From an uncultured Clostridia bacterium (lineage in GTDB: Bacteria; Bacillota; Clostridia; Lachnospirales; Lachnospiraceae), in the NCBI GenBank assembly GCA_947303805.1, contig CAMYZE010000003.1, forward strand, positions 215,146 through 279,145: 64,000 nucleotides of DNA. The letters are read 5' to 3'. A program made the position numbers and the translations under genes. Each line of letters opens with the position of its first letter. Positions within the stretch are counted from its first letter, which is position 1. Below the pieces are notes generated by a model. The model saw only the letters and a list, made by a program, of their open reading frames with translations. It did not search any database and was not told the origin of the DNA. Below are positions 42,826-54,800 of this stretch, one piece after another.

Positions 42826-44226
42826 CTATTTTATAATGTCTTGTAAATTTCTCGCTCTTATCTTAAGTTTTCTGAGTGCCTTATCCTCTATCTGTCTTAT
42901 TCTCTCTCTTGTAACTTTTAATTCTTTTCCTACTTCTTCAAGTGTTCTTGGGTGATCATCATTTATACCAAATCTCAAAATTAAAACTTTTCTTTCTCTC
43001 TCTTTTAATCCCTCAAGCAATCCTTGAATCTTTTCTTTTAGCATAACTCTCTCTGCATTGGTTTCGGGAGATATTACATTTTGGTCTGCTATGAAATCTG
43101 CGACAATTGAGTCATCCTCATCGCCAACTGGTTTATCAAGTGATATTGGATCCATAGCAATCTGGATAACTTCCTCAACCTTTTCTTCTGTCATCTTCAT
43201 GGCTTTAGCGAGCTGTTTGATAGAAGGTTCGTATCCAAGTTCTGCTGTGAGTCTTTTCTTCTCTTTATTTAACCTATTGATAGTTTCAACCATATGAACT
43301 GGTATTCTTATAGTCTTGCTTTGGTCGGCAAGTGCTCTTGACACAGCCTGTCTAATCCACCAAGTAACATAAGTTGATAACTTAAATCCCATCTTATAAT
43401 CAAACTTCTCTATACCTCTTGTAAGTCCAAGATTACCTTCTTGAATCAAATCAAGAAGCGAAAGTCCATGACCTATATATCTTTTAGCGATAGACACGAC
43501 AAGTCTTAAATTACATTTGATTAATACTTCTTGAGCTAGTTCACCTTTTTTTACTATCTTTAGCTCTTCGTCATTTAACTTGATCTTCCTTGCAGCATCG
43601 ATAGGAAGTTGCTCATCAAGTTTTTTTCTTCTAAGTAATACCTGGGCATCTTGCTTTTGTTTTGCTAATTTCTTTTCTCTATCTATACTAAGCAATGAAT
43701 ACTGGCCTATTTCCTTTAGATACATTCTCACAGGGTCATCAAGGCTTACTCCTTCAAAAATATCTCCCTGGCTAGTCCCTGCATCATCTACTTCATCAAA
43801 TTCATCTACTGCAATTACATCTTCATCTTTTGGTTCCTCTGGGTCCTTGTCGTCATCGTCCTCTTCAATAAATACATCCTCTTCTTCTTTTAATTTTTTA
43901 ACTAGATCTTTTTCTTTTCCTTTAAAATTAAAAGCGATAGGGGTATCACTTGCTCCATCATCTTCATCATCTATTGCTTCAGCATTATTTATGCCGTGCT
44001 TATCTTTCTTTTTCTCAATTGCATTACTTTGCTTGATTGATTTTTTATCAACCTTGATTTGCTTCTTCGCACCTGGCTTTACAGTTTTACTAGTCTTCTT
44101 AACTACTTTTTCCTTTTTGACAGCATTTGTTTTCTTGCTAGTTTTATCATTTTTCTTTGATTTAACAGATTTTGCCGCCTTGCTTATAGTCTTTTTCACT
44201 TTCGAACTCTTATTTACCTTAGCCAT
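42826..44226 (-). CDS. sigA: Principal sigma factor RpoD/SigA
   Basis: This is the housekeeping sigma factor. Region 1.2 (DPVRMYLKEIGQYSLLS), region 2 (CNLRLVVSIAKRYIGHGLSL, DLIQEGNLGL, FKLSTYVTWWIRQAVSRALA), region 3 and region 4 (RERKVLILRFGINDDHPRTL, VTRERIRQIEDKALRKLK) are complete. The start has gggggagataaaATG. A Lys-rich stretch of about 65 residues followed by an acidic segment (DEDDGASDT, DDDDKDPEEPKDED) replaces a usual region 1.1. It is not next to dnaG, its common partner; rsmI precedes it and addB follows. Confidence 0.96.
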   Translation of the reverse strand: MAKVNKSSKVKKTISKAAKSVKSKKNDKTSKKTNAVKKEKVVKKTSKTVKPGAKKQIKVDKKSIKQSNAIEKKKDKHGINNAEAIDDEDDGASDTPIAFNFKGKEKDLVKKLKEEEDVFIEEDDDDKDPEEPKDEDVIAVDEFDEVDDAGTSQGDIFEGVSLDDPVRMYLKEIGQYSLLSIDREKKLAKQKQDAQVLLRRKKLDEQLPIDAARKIKLNDEELKIVKKGELAQEVLIKCNLRLVVSIAKRYIGHGLSLLDLIQEGNLGLTRGIEKFDYKMGFKLSTYVTWWIRQAVSRALADQSKTIRIPVHMVETINRLNKEKKRLTAELGYEPSIKQLAKAMKMTEEKVEEVIQIAMDPISLDKPVGDEDDSIVADFIADQNVISPETNAERVMLKEKIQGLLEGLKERERKVLILRFGINDDHPRTLEEVGKELKVTRERIRQIEDKALRKLKIRARNLQDIIK

Positions 44227-44237
44227 TTTATCTCCCC

Positions 44238-45092
44238 CTATTTAATCTTTAATTCTCTATATATTTCTCGCTTATCTACATTTCTATCTTTTGCAACTTT
44301 TTTTAAAGCATCTTTATCATTAAGTCCCTCAGAAATATACTTGTCATAGTGCTCTTTGACAGTTAATTCTAGCCACCTCTTTGTCTCTATATCCTTGATA
44401 ACACTTTTATCAATTCCAGCTACTACCAAGACAAACTCACCTTTTATGTCTCTACTTTCAAAGTTAGATAAAATATCTTTGAGTGTCCCTCTTATAGTTT
44501 CCTCATGAATCTTTGTCATCTCTCTTGATATAGATGCAATTCTGTCTTCACCAAATACATCAATAAGTAATTTTAAATTTTTTAAAACATCATGAGGTGA
44601 TATGTAAAAAATCATTGTTCTAGTCTCATTTTTTAATTCGTCTAGTTGTTCTTTCAATGTTTTATTATCATCAGATAAAAATCCCACAAACACAAAACTT
44701 TTTGAGCTAAGCCCACTTATAACAAGTGCATTTACCGCTGCACAGCAGCCCGGCACTGCAGTCACTTCAATGTTTTTTAATATGGCATTTTTAACTAATT
44801 CATCACCTGGGTCTGATACAATAGGTGTCCCCGCATCTGTAACTATAGCTACATCGTTGCCCTCTAAAATCTTTCCTATAATGTCTTCTGCCTTATCATA
44901 TTTATTATGTTCATGGTAGGAAGTAAGTTTAGTATCAATATTAAAATGATTTAATAATTCTCTTGTATGTCGCGTGTCCTCTGCCGCAATTAAATCAACA
45001 GCCTTTAAAGTTTCAATAGCTCGAAAGGTCATGTCACCAAGATTACCTATCGGAGTTGAAACTATATATAGTTTTCCTATCTTATTGCTCAC
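44238..45092 (-). CDS. rsmI: 16S rRNA (cytidine-2'-O)-methyltransferase RsmI
   Basis: RsmI methylates the 2'-hydroxyl of C1402 in 16S rRNA. The family motifs are clear: LYIVSTPIGNLGDMTFRA, AEDTRHTRELL, VTDAGTPIVSDPGDELV. I take GTG 45092 as the start: its G is shared with the TAG stop of the ECF gene (TAGTG), a classic coupling. A longer frame from GTG 45128 would overlap the ECF gene by 37 nt. Length from 45092 is 284 residues, close to the family. Confidence 0.93.
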   Translation of the reverse strand: MSNKIGKLYIVSTPIGNLGDMTFRAIETLKAVDLIAAEDTRHTRELLNHFNIDTKLTSYHEHNKYDKAEDIIGKILEGNDVAIVTDAGTPIVSDPGDELVKNAILKNIEVTAVPGCCAAVNALVISGLSSKSFVFVGFLSDDNKTLKEQLDELKNETRTMIFYISPHDVLKNLKLLIDVFGEDRIASISREMTKIHEETIRGTLKDILSNFESRDIKGEFVLVVAGIDKSVIKDIETKRWLELTVKEHYDKYISEGLNDKDALKKVAKDRNVDKREIYRELKIK

Positions 45093-45691
45093 TAAACACT
45101 TTTTAAAATTCTCACTACTATCGGGCACGCTATCGCACAGATAATTGCCTCTGGTATACCATTTGTAATCACTGTCATACCAAGTATGGTCAATATATTC
45201 TTGCCCACGATAGTAGAATACTCTCTACCAAAAAATATAAATATCAATAAAAGTACCAATACAGTATTTGTCATGCTTCCTACAATCGAGCCTAATACAT
45301 CTCCTTTTATACTATTATCATTATTGCTAGTCATTGAAAATGAATCTGCAACTATTATAGGAGTTAAACCCGCGAGTATTCTTGGCAAAAAACAAATTAT
45401 CAAACTTCCAACATTTCCCTTATACATCGCAGCTTCAGAAAATGGAGTAAATAGAAATGCTGTTGGAAAGGCTGGCATTATAAAAGTCCAATAAATAAAG
45501 CTACATAGAGCGAAAACTCCTCCCATAAACATCCCAACTTTTTTTCCAAAAGTAAGTGATGAAATGACAACTGGCACCATAGATAAGGTGGCTGCTATAG
45601 GACCTATAGGTATGGTTCCAAGTGGGGTAAAGCAAAATATTAATTCTATCGCCACTATAAAACATACTTTAAGTGTGGTTTTTAAATTCAT
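45092..45691 (-). CDS. ECF transporter S component (membrane substrate-binding subunit)
   Basis: The 199-residue membrane protein has about six helices and the ECF S-component look: a Gly-rich GTIPIGPIAATLSMVPVVIS, a pattern with PAFPTAFLFTPFSE, and PRILAGLTP. Such subunits bind a vitamin or nucleobase and share an EcfAA'T module encoded elsewhere. The specific ligand cannot be read; the uridine-salvage neighbours make a nucleoside or pantothenate-type ligand possible. The gene starts just after the kinase-like gene (6 nt) and is coupled to rsmI. Confidence 0.8.
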   Translation of the reverse strand: MNLKTTLKVCFIVAIELIFCFTPLGTIPIGPIAATLSMVPVVISSLTFGKKVGMFMGGVFALCSFIYWTFIMPAFPTAFLFTPFSEAAMYKGNVGSLIICFLPRILAGLTPIIVADSFSMTSNNDNSIKGDVLGSIVGSMTNTVLVLLLIFIFFGREYSTIVGKNILTILGMTVITNGIPEAIICAIACPIVVRILKSV

Positions 45692-45696
45692 TTCTA

Positions 45697-47343
45697 TTAG
45701 CCTACCTCCATAATGCTGTCGCCTATAAACTCTCTTATTATAGAATGTTTTGGTATAGCACCAAAGTCTGAACCTAAGAAATAATTTAATATTTTTATGA
45801 GTCTCCTTGCTACTGCTCCAACCTCTTCATCTTCTGAATAATCATAAAGTTTAGCCAGTGCTTTATTTTTCAATACACTAAACTCATATATGAGAGCTGA
45901 ATTAAAGTAGATGTCAGCATTTTCTTGAAATGGAAATATAGATTCTATCTCACCATGTCTTACACTTGGCCATCTCTTTATAGTGCTCTTTGCATCTACA
46001 CCTCTAGTTCTACTATCTCTAACTATCCTTCTTATAAGTCTCAAGTCTGATGTTGCAATTCTATTTGCATTGTCTACTGATACTTCAGTGAGTGCTGATA
46101 TGTAAATCTTGAAAATCTCATCTTCCTTGATGTGTGGCACAAGTCTTGGATTTAAACAGTGAATGCCTTCTAATATAATTATGTCACTCTCTCTTATAGC
46201 AAGCTTATCTCCTTTATACTCTTTGACACCCTTTATAAAATTAAATGTAGGCATATCCATTTCTTTGCCTTCAAGTAGGCCAATCAGGGTGTTGTTTAAA
46301 AGTTCTACATCCATAGCTTCGATACATTCGAAGTTAAACTCACCATTTTCATCCTTTGGTGTATCAACTCTATTTTTAAAAAAGTTATCGCTGGCTATTG
46401 GGTGTGGAATCTTATCAAGTGCTCTTAGATGATACATAAGTCTATGTGAAAAGGATGTCTTTCCACTGCTTGATGGACCTGCGATGAACACAATTTTTTT
46501 GCCTGACTTTACTATAGCATCGGCTATGTCGCCTATTTGCTTGTCTTGAAATGATTCAGTCATAATCACCAAATCATTAAACAAACCTTTTGCTATTTGC
46601 TGGTTTAGTTTACCCACAGTATTTATATTTAGTTTTCTAGCCCATGAAGTCGATATATCAAGTGTTTTAAAACTCTTTTCACCGATAGGTCCAACTATAA
46701 TTTGTGTCTCATCATTATTATCCGACAATAAAAGGTTGAAACCTCTATTGTACTTTATTAACTTATAATACTTTACATAACTTGTGTCATAGAGCACTTC
46801 GCCATTTACATATCTCACATAGTCACCAATATGTCTCATATTAATTTTCGGCCTATAGTTATATGTAAATAGCAATCTCAAGTCCTCAAGTTCCTCATCC
46901 TTACATATTTTAAGAGCCTCGTTTTTTGAGTAAACTGTCTTATTTATTATTACTGCTTCTCTTACTATTTCGTCAAATTTACTTTGAATCTTCTCAACAT
47001 CATTTTCACTAACCTGCTGATTTTCAATTTCAAAGTAATAGGCATTCTTATGTCTAAATCTGAGCCCTGCCTTCACCTTATAGCCATACAAATCTCTTAT
47101 AGCTTTAAGCAATATAAGTGTTGCTGTTCTCGCATAAGCATTTTTAACAAATTCATTGTCATAATATAAAAACTCAATGTTTTCTCCATCTTTAACAAAT
47201 CGTCTAAGTTCTTTTATAACTCCATTTGCATTGACAAGATATGGTTTCTTTCCACCATTCAAATCATCTCTTAATGACAATTCATAATATGAAGTTCTAT
47301 CATTGAGTTCTACACTATTATTATTTACTTTAACTTTTAACAT
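45697..47343 (-). CDS. Uridine-kinase-like protein with TGS/threonyl-tRNA-synthetase-type N-terminus
   Basis: The N-terminal half resembles the TGS and editing-like domains of threonyl-tRNA synthetase ([13 protein letters not shown], then [13 protein letters not shown]). The C-terminal half is a P-loop nucleoside kinase of the uridine kinase/PRK type: [43 protein letters not shown] and [11 protein letters not shown]. The combination is a known Firmicutes nucleoside kinase family of about 550 residues. I prefer ATG 47343; the GTG at 47355 overlaps udp further. No ribosome binding site is visible, so translation may be coupled. Confidence 0.88.
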   Translation of the reverse strand: MLKVKVNNNSVELNDRTSYYELSLRDDLNGGKKPYLVNANGVIKELRRFVKDGENIEFLYYDNEFVKNAYARTATLILLKAIRDLYGYKVKAGLRFRHKNAYYFEIENQQVSENDVEKIQSKFDEIVREAVIINKTVYSKNEALKICKDEELEDLRLLFTYNYRPKINMRHIGDYVRYVNGEVLYDTSYVKYYKLIKYNRGFNLLLSDNNDETQIIVGPIGEKSFKTLDISTSWARKLNINTVGKLNQQIAKGLFNDLVIMTESFQDKQIGDIADAIVKSGKKIVFIAGPSSSGKTSFSHRLMYHLRALDKIPHPIASDNFFKNRVDTPKDENGEFNFECIEAMDVELLNNTLIGLLEGKEMDMPTFNFIKGVKEYKGDKLAIRESDIIILEGIHCLNPRLVPHIKEDEIFKIYISALTEVSVDNANRIATSDLRLIRRIVRDSRTRGVDAKSTIKRWPSVRHGEIESIFPFQENADIYFNSALIYEFSVLKNKALAKLYDYSEDEEVGAVARRLIKILNYFLGSDFGAIPKHSIIREFIGDSIMEVG

Positions 47344-48127
47344 TTGCTTTGTCACTTATCATTATTTTTATCGCTTCTATTGCTACTTTGATTGCTTTAT
47401 CAGTATCATGCGATACTGGATTTTCAAGCTTAAGTTTTTCTCTTTCTTGATTTGCTACCACATGTAAAACTGTGCCGGCTTGGACATCTAAAGCATTTGC
47501 AACTACGAAAAGCGCTGCTGACTCCATTTCAGAAGCTTTACACCCAAGTTTACACCATGCCTCCCATTTATTCTTTAGTTCATACGAAACCGGTGATTTC
47601 TCTGGAGAATGTTGACCATAAAAACTATCCTTACACTCAACTATCCCTGTATGATAGGTATAATTCAATTTTTTAGATGCTTTTACTAAAGCATTGGCAA
47701 TCTCAAAGTTAGCAACTGCAGGCCATTCTATCGGAGCATATTCTTTAGAAGTTCCTTCCATGCGGACAGCACCTGTTGCAACAACTACATCATCAGTTTT
47801 AACATTTATATTCATTCCGCCACAAGTTCCTACGCGGATAAAATATTTTGCTCCTACCTTAGTCAATTCTTCCATGGCAATTGCCGCACTTGGCCCACCA
47901 ATTCCGGTAGAGCAAACTGATACTTTTACACCATCAAGTGTTCCGGTGTATGTCATATATTCCCTATTATCAGCTATGAACTTTGCATTATCAAAATATT
48001 TTGCAATTTTCTCACATCTCTTAGGATCTCCAGGAACTATGACATATTCTCCTACATCACCTGGCTTTAATTTTAAATGGTATTGTTCACCATCATCTGA
48101 ATAAATATTCTTATCTTCTTTTGCCAT
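47330..48127 (-). CDS. udp: Uridine phosphorylase (nucleoside phosphorylase family)
   Basis: Udp cleaves uridine with phosphate into uracil and ribose 1-phosphate. Family motifs are present: [46 protein letters not shown] and a C-terminal [19 protein letters not shown] start at ATG 48127 ([13 protein letters not shown]) with ttggaaggaacgacacaaATG; an ATG at 48166 lies before a good site and adds a doubtful tail. The 3' end overlaps the kinase-like gene by about 14 nt. Confidence 0.9.
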   Translation of the reverse strand: MAKEDKNIYSDDGEQYHLKLKPGDVGEYVIVPGDPKRCEKIAKYFDNAKFIADNREYMTYTGTLDGVKVSVCSTGIGGPSAAIAMEELTKVGAKYFIRVGTCGGMNINVKTDDVVVATGAVRMEGTSKEYAPIEWPAVANFEIANALVKASKKLNYTYHTGIVECKDSFYGQHSPEKSPVSYELKNKWEAWCKLGCKASEMESAALFVVANALDVQAGTVLHVVANQEREKLKLENPVSHDTDKAIKVAIEAIKIMISDKANVKS

Positions 48128-48203
48128 TTGTGTCGTTCCTTCCAAAAATAGTACTGAAGCTAACATTAATACAATTGCAAATACTTAGTTTCTTATTTTC
48201 ATA

Positions 48204-51200
48204 CTACTCTTCATCATCAGTATTTTGCACTTTATATTCTTTTGCTTCATAAGAAATGCTATCAGAATTTACTTCAAAACTATCCTCTTCATTTTCAATT
48301 TTGTCTTCAATATCTGTAGAGATAGTAGTGTTTTGATATTTCTTCATACCTGTTCCTGTTGGAATAGTACGTCCAATGATAACATTTTCTTTTAATCCCT
48401 CAAGCTTATCAATCTTTCCATTGATAGATGCTTCTGTGAGCACTCTTGTAGTCTCTTGGAATGAAGCCGCAGATAAGAATGAATCAGTAGTGAGCGAAGC
48501 CTTTGTGATACCTTTTAACTCTTCTTTTCCCTTTGCTTCCTTCTTTCCTTCTGCGCGAAGTCTCTCATTCTCTTCCTCAAACTCTACAATATCAACAGCA
48601 GTGTCAGGTAAGAACTTACTATCTCCTGCATCTGTGACAAACATCTTTCTAAGCATTTGGCGAACTATCATCTCTATGTGCTTATCGTTTATTTCAACAC
48701 CTTGCAATCTATAAACCTTTTGAACTTCCTTCAAGAGGTAGTCTTGAACTTTTCTCACACCTTGTATATTCAAAATATCGTGTGGGTCTATAGAACCTTC
48801 TGTAAGTGGGTCTCCGGCATTTACCATATCACCATCTTTTACTTTCAAAAGTGATCCGAAAGGAATTAAGTAAGGCTTTGTGTTTAATGATAGTTTATCT
48901 GGTCCTAAGATTTGAATTTCTCTCTTTGTGCCATTTTCAGTGAGTTTCACTTTTCCTGAATATTCAGTTACTATAGCCATACCTTTTGGTTTTCTCGCTT
49001 CAAACAACTCTTCTACACGAGGAAGACCTTGAGTTATATCTCCACCGGCTACACCACCAGTGTGGAAAGTTCTCATAGTGAGCTGAGTACCCGGCTCACC
49101 GATTGACTGAGCTGCTATAACTCCTACTGCTTCACCAATGCCTACAAGTTTACCTGTAGCCATGTTTGCACCATAGCAGTGTGAGCAAATACCATTCTTT
49201 GACTTACAAGAAAGCACTGTTCTTATCTTTACAGACTCTCTATTTGATTTATTTAATTCTGCAATAATCTTGTCTGCGATTGTCTTGGTGATTAAATTAT
49301 TTGCCTCTATAATAGTCTCACCAGTTACACTATCTATGATAGTCTCTGCGACTACTCTACCAGTAATTCTCTCTTTCAATGACTCTATCTTTTCTACGCC
49401 CTCTTCAAACTTTGCCACTTCCATATATGGAATCTCTTGGCCCTCATGACAGCAGTCATCCTCTTTTATAATTAAGTCGTGAGCAATATCTACAAGACGA
49501 CGAGTTAAGTAACCTGAGTCTGCAGTACGAAGGGCTGTATCTGAAAGTCCTTTTCTTGCTCCGTGCGCAGATATGAAATATTCAAGAACGTCAAGGCCTT
49601 GACGGAAATTCGACTTGATAGGAAGTTCGATAGTTTTACCTGTAGTATTTGCCATCAAACCACGCATTGCTGAAAGCTGTTTGATCTGTTGCTTACTACC
49701 TCTGGCTCCTGAATCAGCCATCATGTATATATTATTAAATACTGAAAGTCCTACGAACAAATCTTCTTCAAGTAATTTCTTATCTGTCTTTTCCCAGATA
49801 CCTACAGTTTCACGATATCTCTCATCTTCAGTAAGGAGACCTCTGCGGTAATTCTTTCTTATAGCTTCAACTGCATCTTCAGCTTCTGAAAGAAGTCTCT
49901 CTCTACTATCAGGTACCTTTATGTCATCAATTGAAACTGTCATGGCTGCTTTTGTACTATATTTATAACCAAGTTCTTTTATATCATCAAGTACGAGAGC
50001 AATCTTTTCAGGACCATGTATATCCATGATTCTCTCAAGAAGTCCCTTTAACTCTTTTTTCTTAACAAGACCATTGATCTCAAGTAAGAATTCATTTTCA
50101 GGCTTACTTCTATCTACAAATCCCAAATCCTGTGGGATTATCTCATTTAAGATAAGACGACCTACAGTAGTTTCAATCATTCCTCTAACTATCTCGCCGT
50201 GCTCATCCTTTCTTCCAATCTTAGAATCAACTCTCACTTTAATCTTTTCTTGCAATGTCACAGCTTTATTCTCGTATGCAAATAATGCTTCATCAAAAGA
50301 CTTGAACATACGAACTACACCTGTAGTATTTTGTCTCTCTTGTGTGAGATAGTAAATACCAAGAACCATGTCTTGAGATGGAACTGCAACCACACCACCA
50401 TCCGATGGCTTAAGCAAGTTATTGGTTGAAAGCATCAAGAATCTACTTTCAGCTTGAGCTTCAAGAGAAAGTGGAATATGTATCGCCATCTGGTCACCAT
50501 CGAAGTCAGCATTGAATGCTGTACATACAAGTGGGTGAAGTTTTATTGCTTTACCTTCTACTAGGATAGGTTCAAATGCTTGAATACCAAGTCTATGAAG
50601 TGTCGGAGCACGGTTAAGTAAAACTGGGTGATCCTTTATAACATCTGCCAAGATATCCCAAACCCTATCTTCCTGTCTCTCGACTTTTTTCTTGGCATCA
50701 TTCATAGAGGTTACAAGACCTCTCTTCTCAAGTTCTCTCATTACAAATGGCTTAAATAATTCAATGGCCATTTCTTTTGGAAGACCACATTGATAGATTT
50801 TAAGTTCTGGTCCTACGACTATAACTGAACGACCAGAGAAGTCAACTCTCTTTCCAAGTAAGTTTTGTCTAAATCTTCCCTGCTTACCTTTAAGCATATC
50901 AGAAAGAGATTTAAGGGCTTTACTTCCTGGACCTGTGACTGCTCTACCTCTACGACCATTGTCAATAAGAGCATCAACTGCCTCTTGAAGCATTCTCTTC
51001 TCATTTCTTACTATGATTTCAGGAGTACCAAGTTCAAGGAGTTTAGCAAGACGATTATTTCTATTTATAATTCTTCTATATAAATCATTTAAATCTGAAG
51101 TGGCAAATCTACCACCATCAAGTTGAACCATAGGACGAAGATCTGGTGGAAGTACAGGAAGCACAGTAAGTATCATCCACTCTGGACGATTTCCTGATTT

Positions 51201-51869
51201 TATAAATGCCTCTACAACTTCAAGTCTCTTAACAATCTTAGTTCTCTTTTGAAGCTTAGCATCTACTAATTCTTCCTTTAACTCCTTTTCAAGTTTTACC
51301 AAATCAACATCGCAGAGCAACTCTCTTATAGCTTCAGCACCCATCCCAACTCTAAATGCCTCTTCGCCATATTCTTCTATTGCCTGATTATATTCTCTCT
51401 CAGTAAGTACATCTAACTTATGGAAATTAGTTGCTCCTGGGTCCAATACTACATAGGCAGCAAAGTATAATACCTTTTCAAGATTTCTTTGACTCATATT
51501 TAATATAAGTCCGATTCTTGAAGGGATACCTTTAAAATACCAAATGTGTGATACAGGTGCTGCAAGAGTGATATGTCCTATACGACTTCTACGAACACTA
51601 CTCTTAGTAACTTCAACGCCACACTTGTCACATATTACGCCCTTATATCTAATTTTCTTATACTTACCACAATGACATTCCCAGTCCTTAGTAGGTCCGA
51701 AAATTCTTTCACAGTATAAACCATCTTTTTCTGGTTTTAATGTTCTGTAGTTTATTGTCTCAGGTTTTTTTACTTCACCATGAGATTCTCTAAGTATCTT
51801 ATCGGGAGAACAAATTCCTATACGTATCGCTTCAAACTCCAATGGCTTGAAATTATTATCTCTACTCAT
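48204..51869 (-). CDS. rpoC: DNA-directed RNA polymerase subunit beta'
   Basis: RpoC forms the active site with RpoB. The catalytic motif [12 protein letters not shown] is intact; zinc sites are seen as [19 protein letters not shown] and a second CXXC cluster ([14 protein letters not shown]). Start is ATG 51869 ([12 protein letters not shown]), preceded by aaaggaggagaagacaATG; the longer frame is within the rpoB end. The 1221-residue length is normal for Firmicutes, without a long lineage insertion. It overlaps rpoB by 8 nt and is probably cotranscribed with it. Confidence 0.98.
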   Translation of the reverse strand: MSRDNNFKPLEFEAIRIGICSPDKILRESHGEVKKPETINYRTLKPEKDGLYCERIFGPTKDWECHCGKYKKIRYKGVICDKCGVEVTKSSVRRSRIGHITLAAPVSHIWYFKGIPSRIGLILNMSQRNLEKVLYFAAYVVLDPGATNFHKLDVLTEREYNQAIEEYGEEAFRVGMGAEAIRELLCDVDLVKLEKELKEELVDAKLQKRTKIVKRLEVVEAFIKSGNRPEWMILTVLPVLPPDLRPMVQLDGGRFATSDLNDLYRRIINRNNRLAKLLELGTPEIIVRNEKRMLQEAVDALIDNGRRGRAVTGPGSKALKSLSDMLKGKQGRFRQNLLGKRVDFSGRSVIVVGPELKIYQCGLPKEMAIELFKPFVMRELEKRGLVTSMNDAKKKVERQEDRVWDILADVIKDHPVLLNRAPTLHRLGIQAFEPILVEGKAIKLHPLVCTAFNADFDGDQMAIHIPLSLEAQAESRFLMLSTNNLLKPSDGGVVAVPSQDMVLGIYYLTQERQNTTGVVRMFKSFDEALFAYENKAVTLQEKIKVRVDSKIGRKDEHGEIVRGMIETTVGRLILNEIIPQDLGFVDRSKPENEFLLEINGLVKKKELKGLLERIMDIHGPEKIALVLDDIKELGYKYSTKAAMTVSIDDIKVPDSRERLLSEAEDAVEAIRKNYRRGLLTEDERYRETVGIWEKTDKKLLEEDLFVGLSVFNNIYMMADSGARGSKQQIKQLSAMRGLMANTTGKTIELPIKSNFRQGLDVLEYFISAHGARKGLSDTALRTADSGYLTRRLVDIAHDLIIKEDDCCHEGQEIPYMEVAKFEEGVEKIESLKERITGRVVAETIIDSVTGETIIEANNLITKTIADKIIAELNKSNRESVKIRTVLSCKSKNGICSHCYGANMATGKLVGIGEAVGVIAAQSIGEPGTQLTMRTFHTGGVAGGDITQGLPRVEELFEARKPKGMAIVTEYSGKVKLTENGTKREIQILGPDKLSLNTKPYLIPFGSLLKVKDGDMVNAGDPLTEGSIDPHDILNIQGVRKVQDYLLKEVQKVYRLQGVEINDKHIEMIVRQMLRKMFVTDAGDSKFLPDTAVDIVEFEEENERLRAEGKKEAKGKEELKGITKASLTTDSFLSAASFQETTRVLTEASINGKIDKLEGLKENVIIGRTIPTGTGMKKYQNTTISTDIEDKIENEEDSFEVNSDSISYEAKEYKVQNTDDEE

Positions 51870-54800
51870 TGTCTTCTCCTCCTTTCTCATCAACATTTAC
51901 TAACTGACCACTGCTATTAAATGCCTGTGTTATAAATCCTTCTTTAAGTTCGCTTTCTTTTCCAAACCTTCTGTCATTACCTTCCATGAATTTTCTCATC
52001 TCTTCTCTTGGATCATATAAGTTTTCAAGCATCGGCACTTCGTTACCATGTCCATCAAGAACTGTGAGATCAAGACAAAGTGCTTGTAATTCTTTCAAGA
52101 GAACCTTAAAGCTTTCTGGAATTGTAGGTCTTTGCATGTTTTGACCCTTTATTATATTTTCATAACTCTTTACACGGCCTACCATATCATCTGACTTGAC
52201 AGTCAATATCTCTTGGAGAGTGTATGCGGCACCATATGCTTCAAGTGCCCAAACTTCCATTTCTCCAAATCTCTGACCACCGAATTGTGCCTTACCACCA
52301 AGAGGTTGTTGAGTGACGAGAGAATATGGTCCGATTGATCTTGCGTGAATCTTATCATCTACTAAGTGGTGGAGTTTTAAGTAATGCATGAAACCTATAG
52401 TAGTAGGTGAATCAAAATACTCTCCTGTTCTTCCATCACGAAGTAATACTTTACCATCTTTATTGATAGGAACACCCTTCCACTCATCTCTGTTACTTAG
52501 ATGTTGCCCTAAATATTTTATTACTTCTGGCTCCAAAGTGCTTTCATATTTCTTTTTGAAGTCATCCCACTCCATATTTGCATAATCATTTGCAACTTCT
52601 AAAGTATCTTGAATGTCTTTTTCGTTTGCACCTTCAAAAGTAGGTGTGCAAATATCTATACCAAGAACCTTAGCTGCAAGTGATAAGTGAGTCTCAAGGA
52701 TCTGTCCTATATTCATACGAGAAGGAACACCGAGTGGGTTAAGAACTATATCAAGCGGACGACCATTTGGTAAGTATGGCATATCTTCAACTGGAAGTAC
52801 TCTAGATACAACACCCTTATTACCGTGACGACCAGCCATCTTATCACCAACTGAAATCTTTCTCTTTTGAGCTACATACACTCTTACCTTAGTAGATACA
52901 CCAGCTGGCACTGCATCTCCTGCCTTTCTTGTAAATACTCTGGTTGCTATAACTGTACCATAGGCACCGTGTGGCATCTTAAGTGATGTATCTCTAAAAT
53001 CCTTTGCCTTTTCTTTAAATATCGCACGAAGAAGTTTTTCTTCTGCTGTCAAATCTTGCTCTCCCTTTGGAGTGAGCTTACCAACTAATATATCACCAGT
53101 TCTAACTTCTGCACCGATACGAATGATACCATCTGAGTTTAAGTTTGCCAAAGTCTCTTGAGATACATTAGCTATGTCATTTGTAATTTCCTCTGGTCCA
53201 AGTTTTGTATCTCTTGCCTCTATCTCATACTCTTCTATATGTATAGAAGTGTAGACATCTTCTTTTACAAGTCTTTCACTTATTAGGACAGCATCCTCGT
53301 AGTTATAACCTTCCCAAGTCATGAAACCGATTAGAGGGTTCTTTCCAAGTGCGAGTTCTCCTTTATTTGTTGACGGACCGTCAGCGATTATCTCACCAAC
53401 TTTTACCTTTTGTCCTACATCAACAATAGGTTTTTGATTATATGAGTTAGATTGGTTCGAACGAGAGAACTTAAGAAGTTGATACTCTCTATTTTCTCCA
53501 TTGTCTGCTTTAACTTTTATAGTTTTAGCATCTACATAAGTTACTTCACCATCTACATCTGCATGCACACATACACCTGAGTCATATGCAGCTTTAGCTT
53601 CCATACCTGTACCAACTGCTGCAGACTCTGTGATCATAAGAGGAACTGCCTGACGTTGCATGTTTGATCCCATGAGGGCACGGTTGGCGTCATCATTTTG
53701 AAGGAATGGTATCATGTTGGTTGCAACAGAGAATACCATACGAGGTGATACGTCCATGTAATCTATATCTTGTTTTCTATAGAGAGAAGTTTCTTCTCTA
53801 TAACGTCCAGAAACATTGGCATTTTTAAAATGTCTATTTTCATCAAGTGGCTCATTGGCTTGAGCTACGTGATAATTATCTTCTTCATCAGCTGTCATGT
53901 AGACAATATCTTCTGGCTTATCTCCAAGAACAGTTGGGTTATTAGGATCTGTCTCCTTATCAACCTTTATGTATGGAGCTTCAATGAAACCATATTTATT
54001 AATTCTTGCATAAGTTGCTAGCGAGTTTATAAGACCGATGTTTGGTCCTTCAGGAGTCTCGATAGGACATACTCGACCATAGTGAGTGTAGTGAACGTCA
54101 CGGACTTCAAATCCTGCTCTCTCTCTACTTATACCACCAGGTCCAAGAGCTGAAAGTCTTCTCTTGTGAGTTAATTCTGAAAGAGGGTTGTTTTGATCCA
54201 TGAACTGTGAAAGTTGTGATGAACCAAAGAACTCTTTAATAACTGCTGACACTGGTTTTGTGTTAATAAGTGATGTGATATCCATCTCATCAACTTGGAG
54301 AGCCACCATCTTCTCTTTTACAACTCTCTCAAGTCTAGATAGTCCCATACGATATTGATTTTGTAAAAGTTCACCTACAGCTCTTATTCTTCTATTGCCA
54401 AGATGATCAATGTCATCAGTATTTCCTATACCTTTTGACAAATGACAGAAATAATTTATTGATGCAAGTATATCTTCCTTTGTGACATGCTTTGGCACAA
54501 GTTCAAGTGCTCTCTCAGCTATAGTCTCAAGGAGTGCTTCCTTGCCCTCTTTATTTTTTCTATTTTCATCTAAAATATTTCTAAGAACTGGATAGTAAAC
54601 TAATTCTGAGATTCCCATCTCATCCCACTCTTGAGGTTTAACTCCTTTTACATATGAGTTGATATCTACCATCATTGAAGACAAAATCTTTTGTGGTTCT
54701 TCTTCGCCTTCAACTTTTATATAGACATATGGGATGGCAGCATTTTGAATATCAATTGCTGTCTGTTCATTTATCTTTGTTCCTTTTCTTGCAAGTACTT

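Noticed and set aside
50819..51083. Short open frames on both strands inside rpoC
   Set aside because: They overlap conserved rpoC motifs in other frames.
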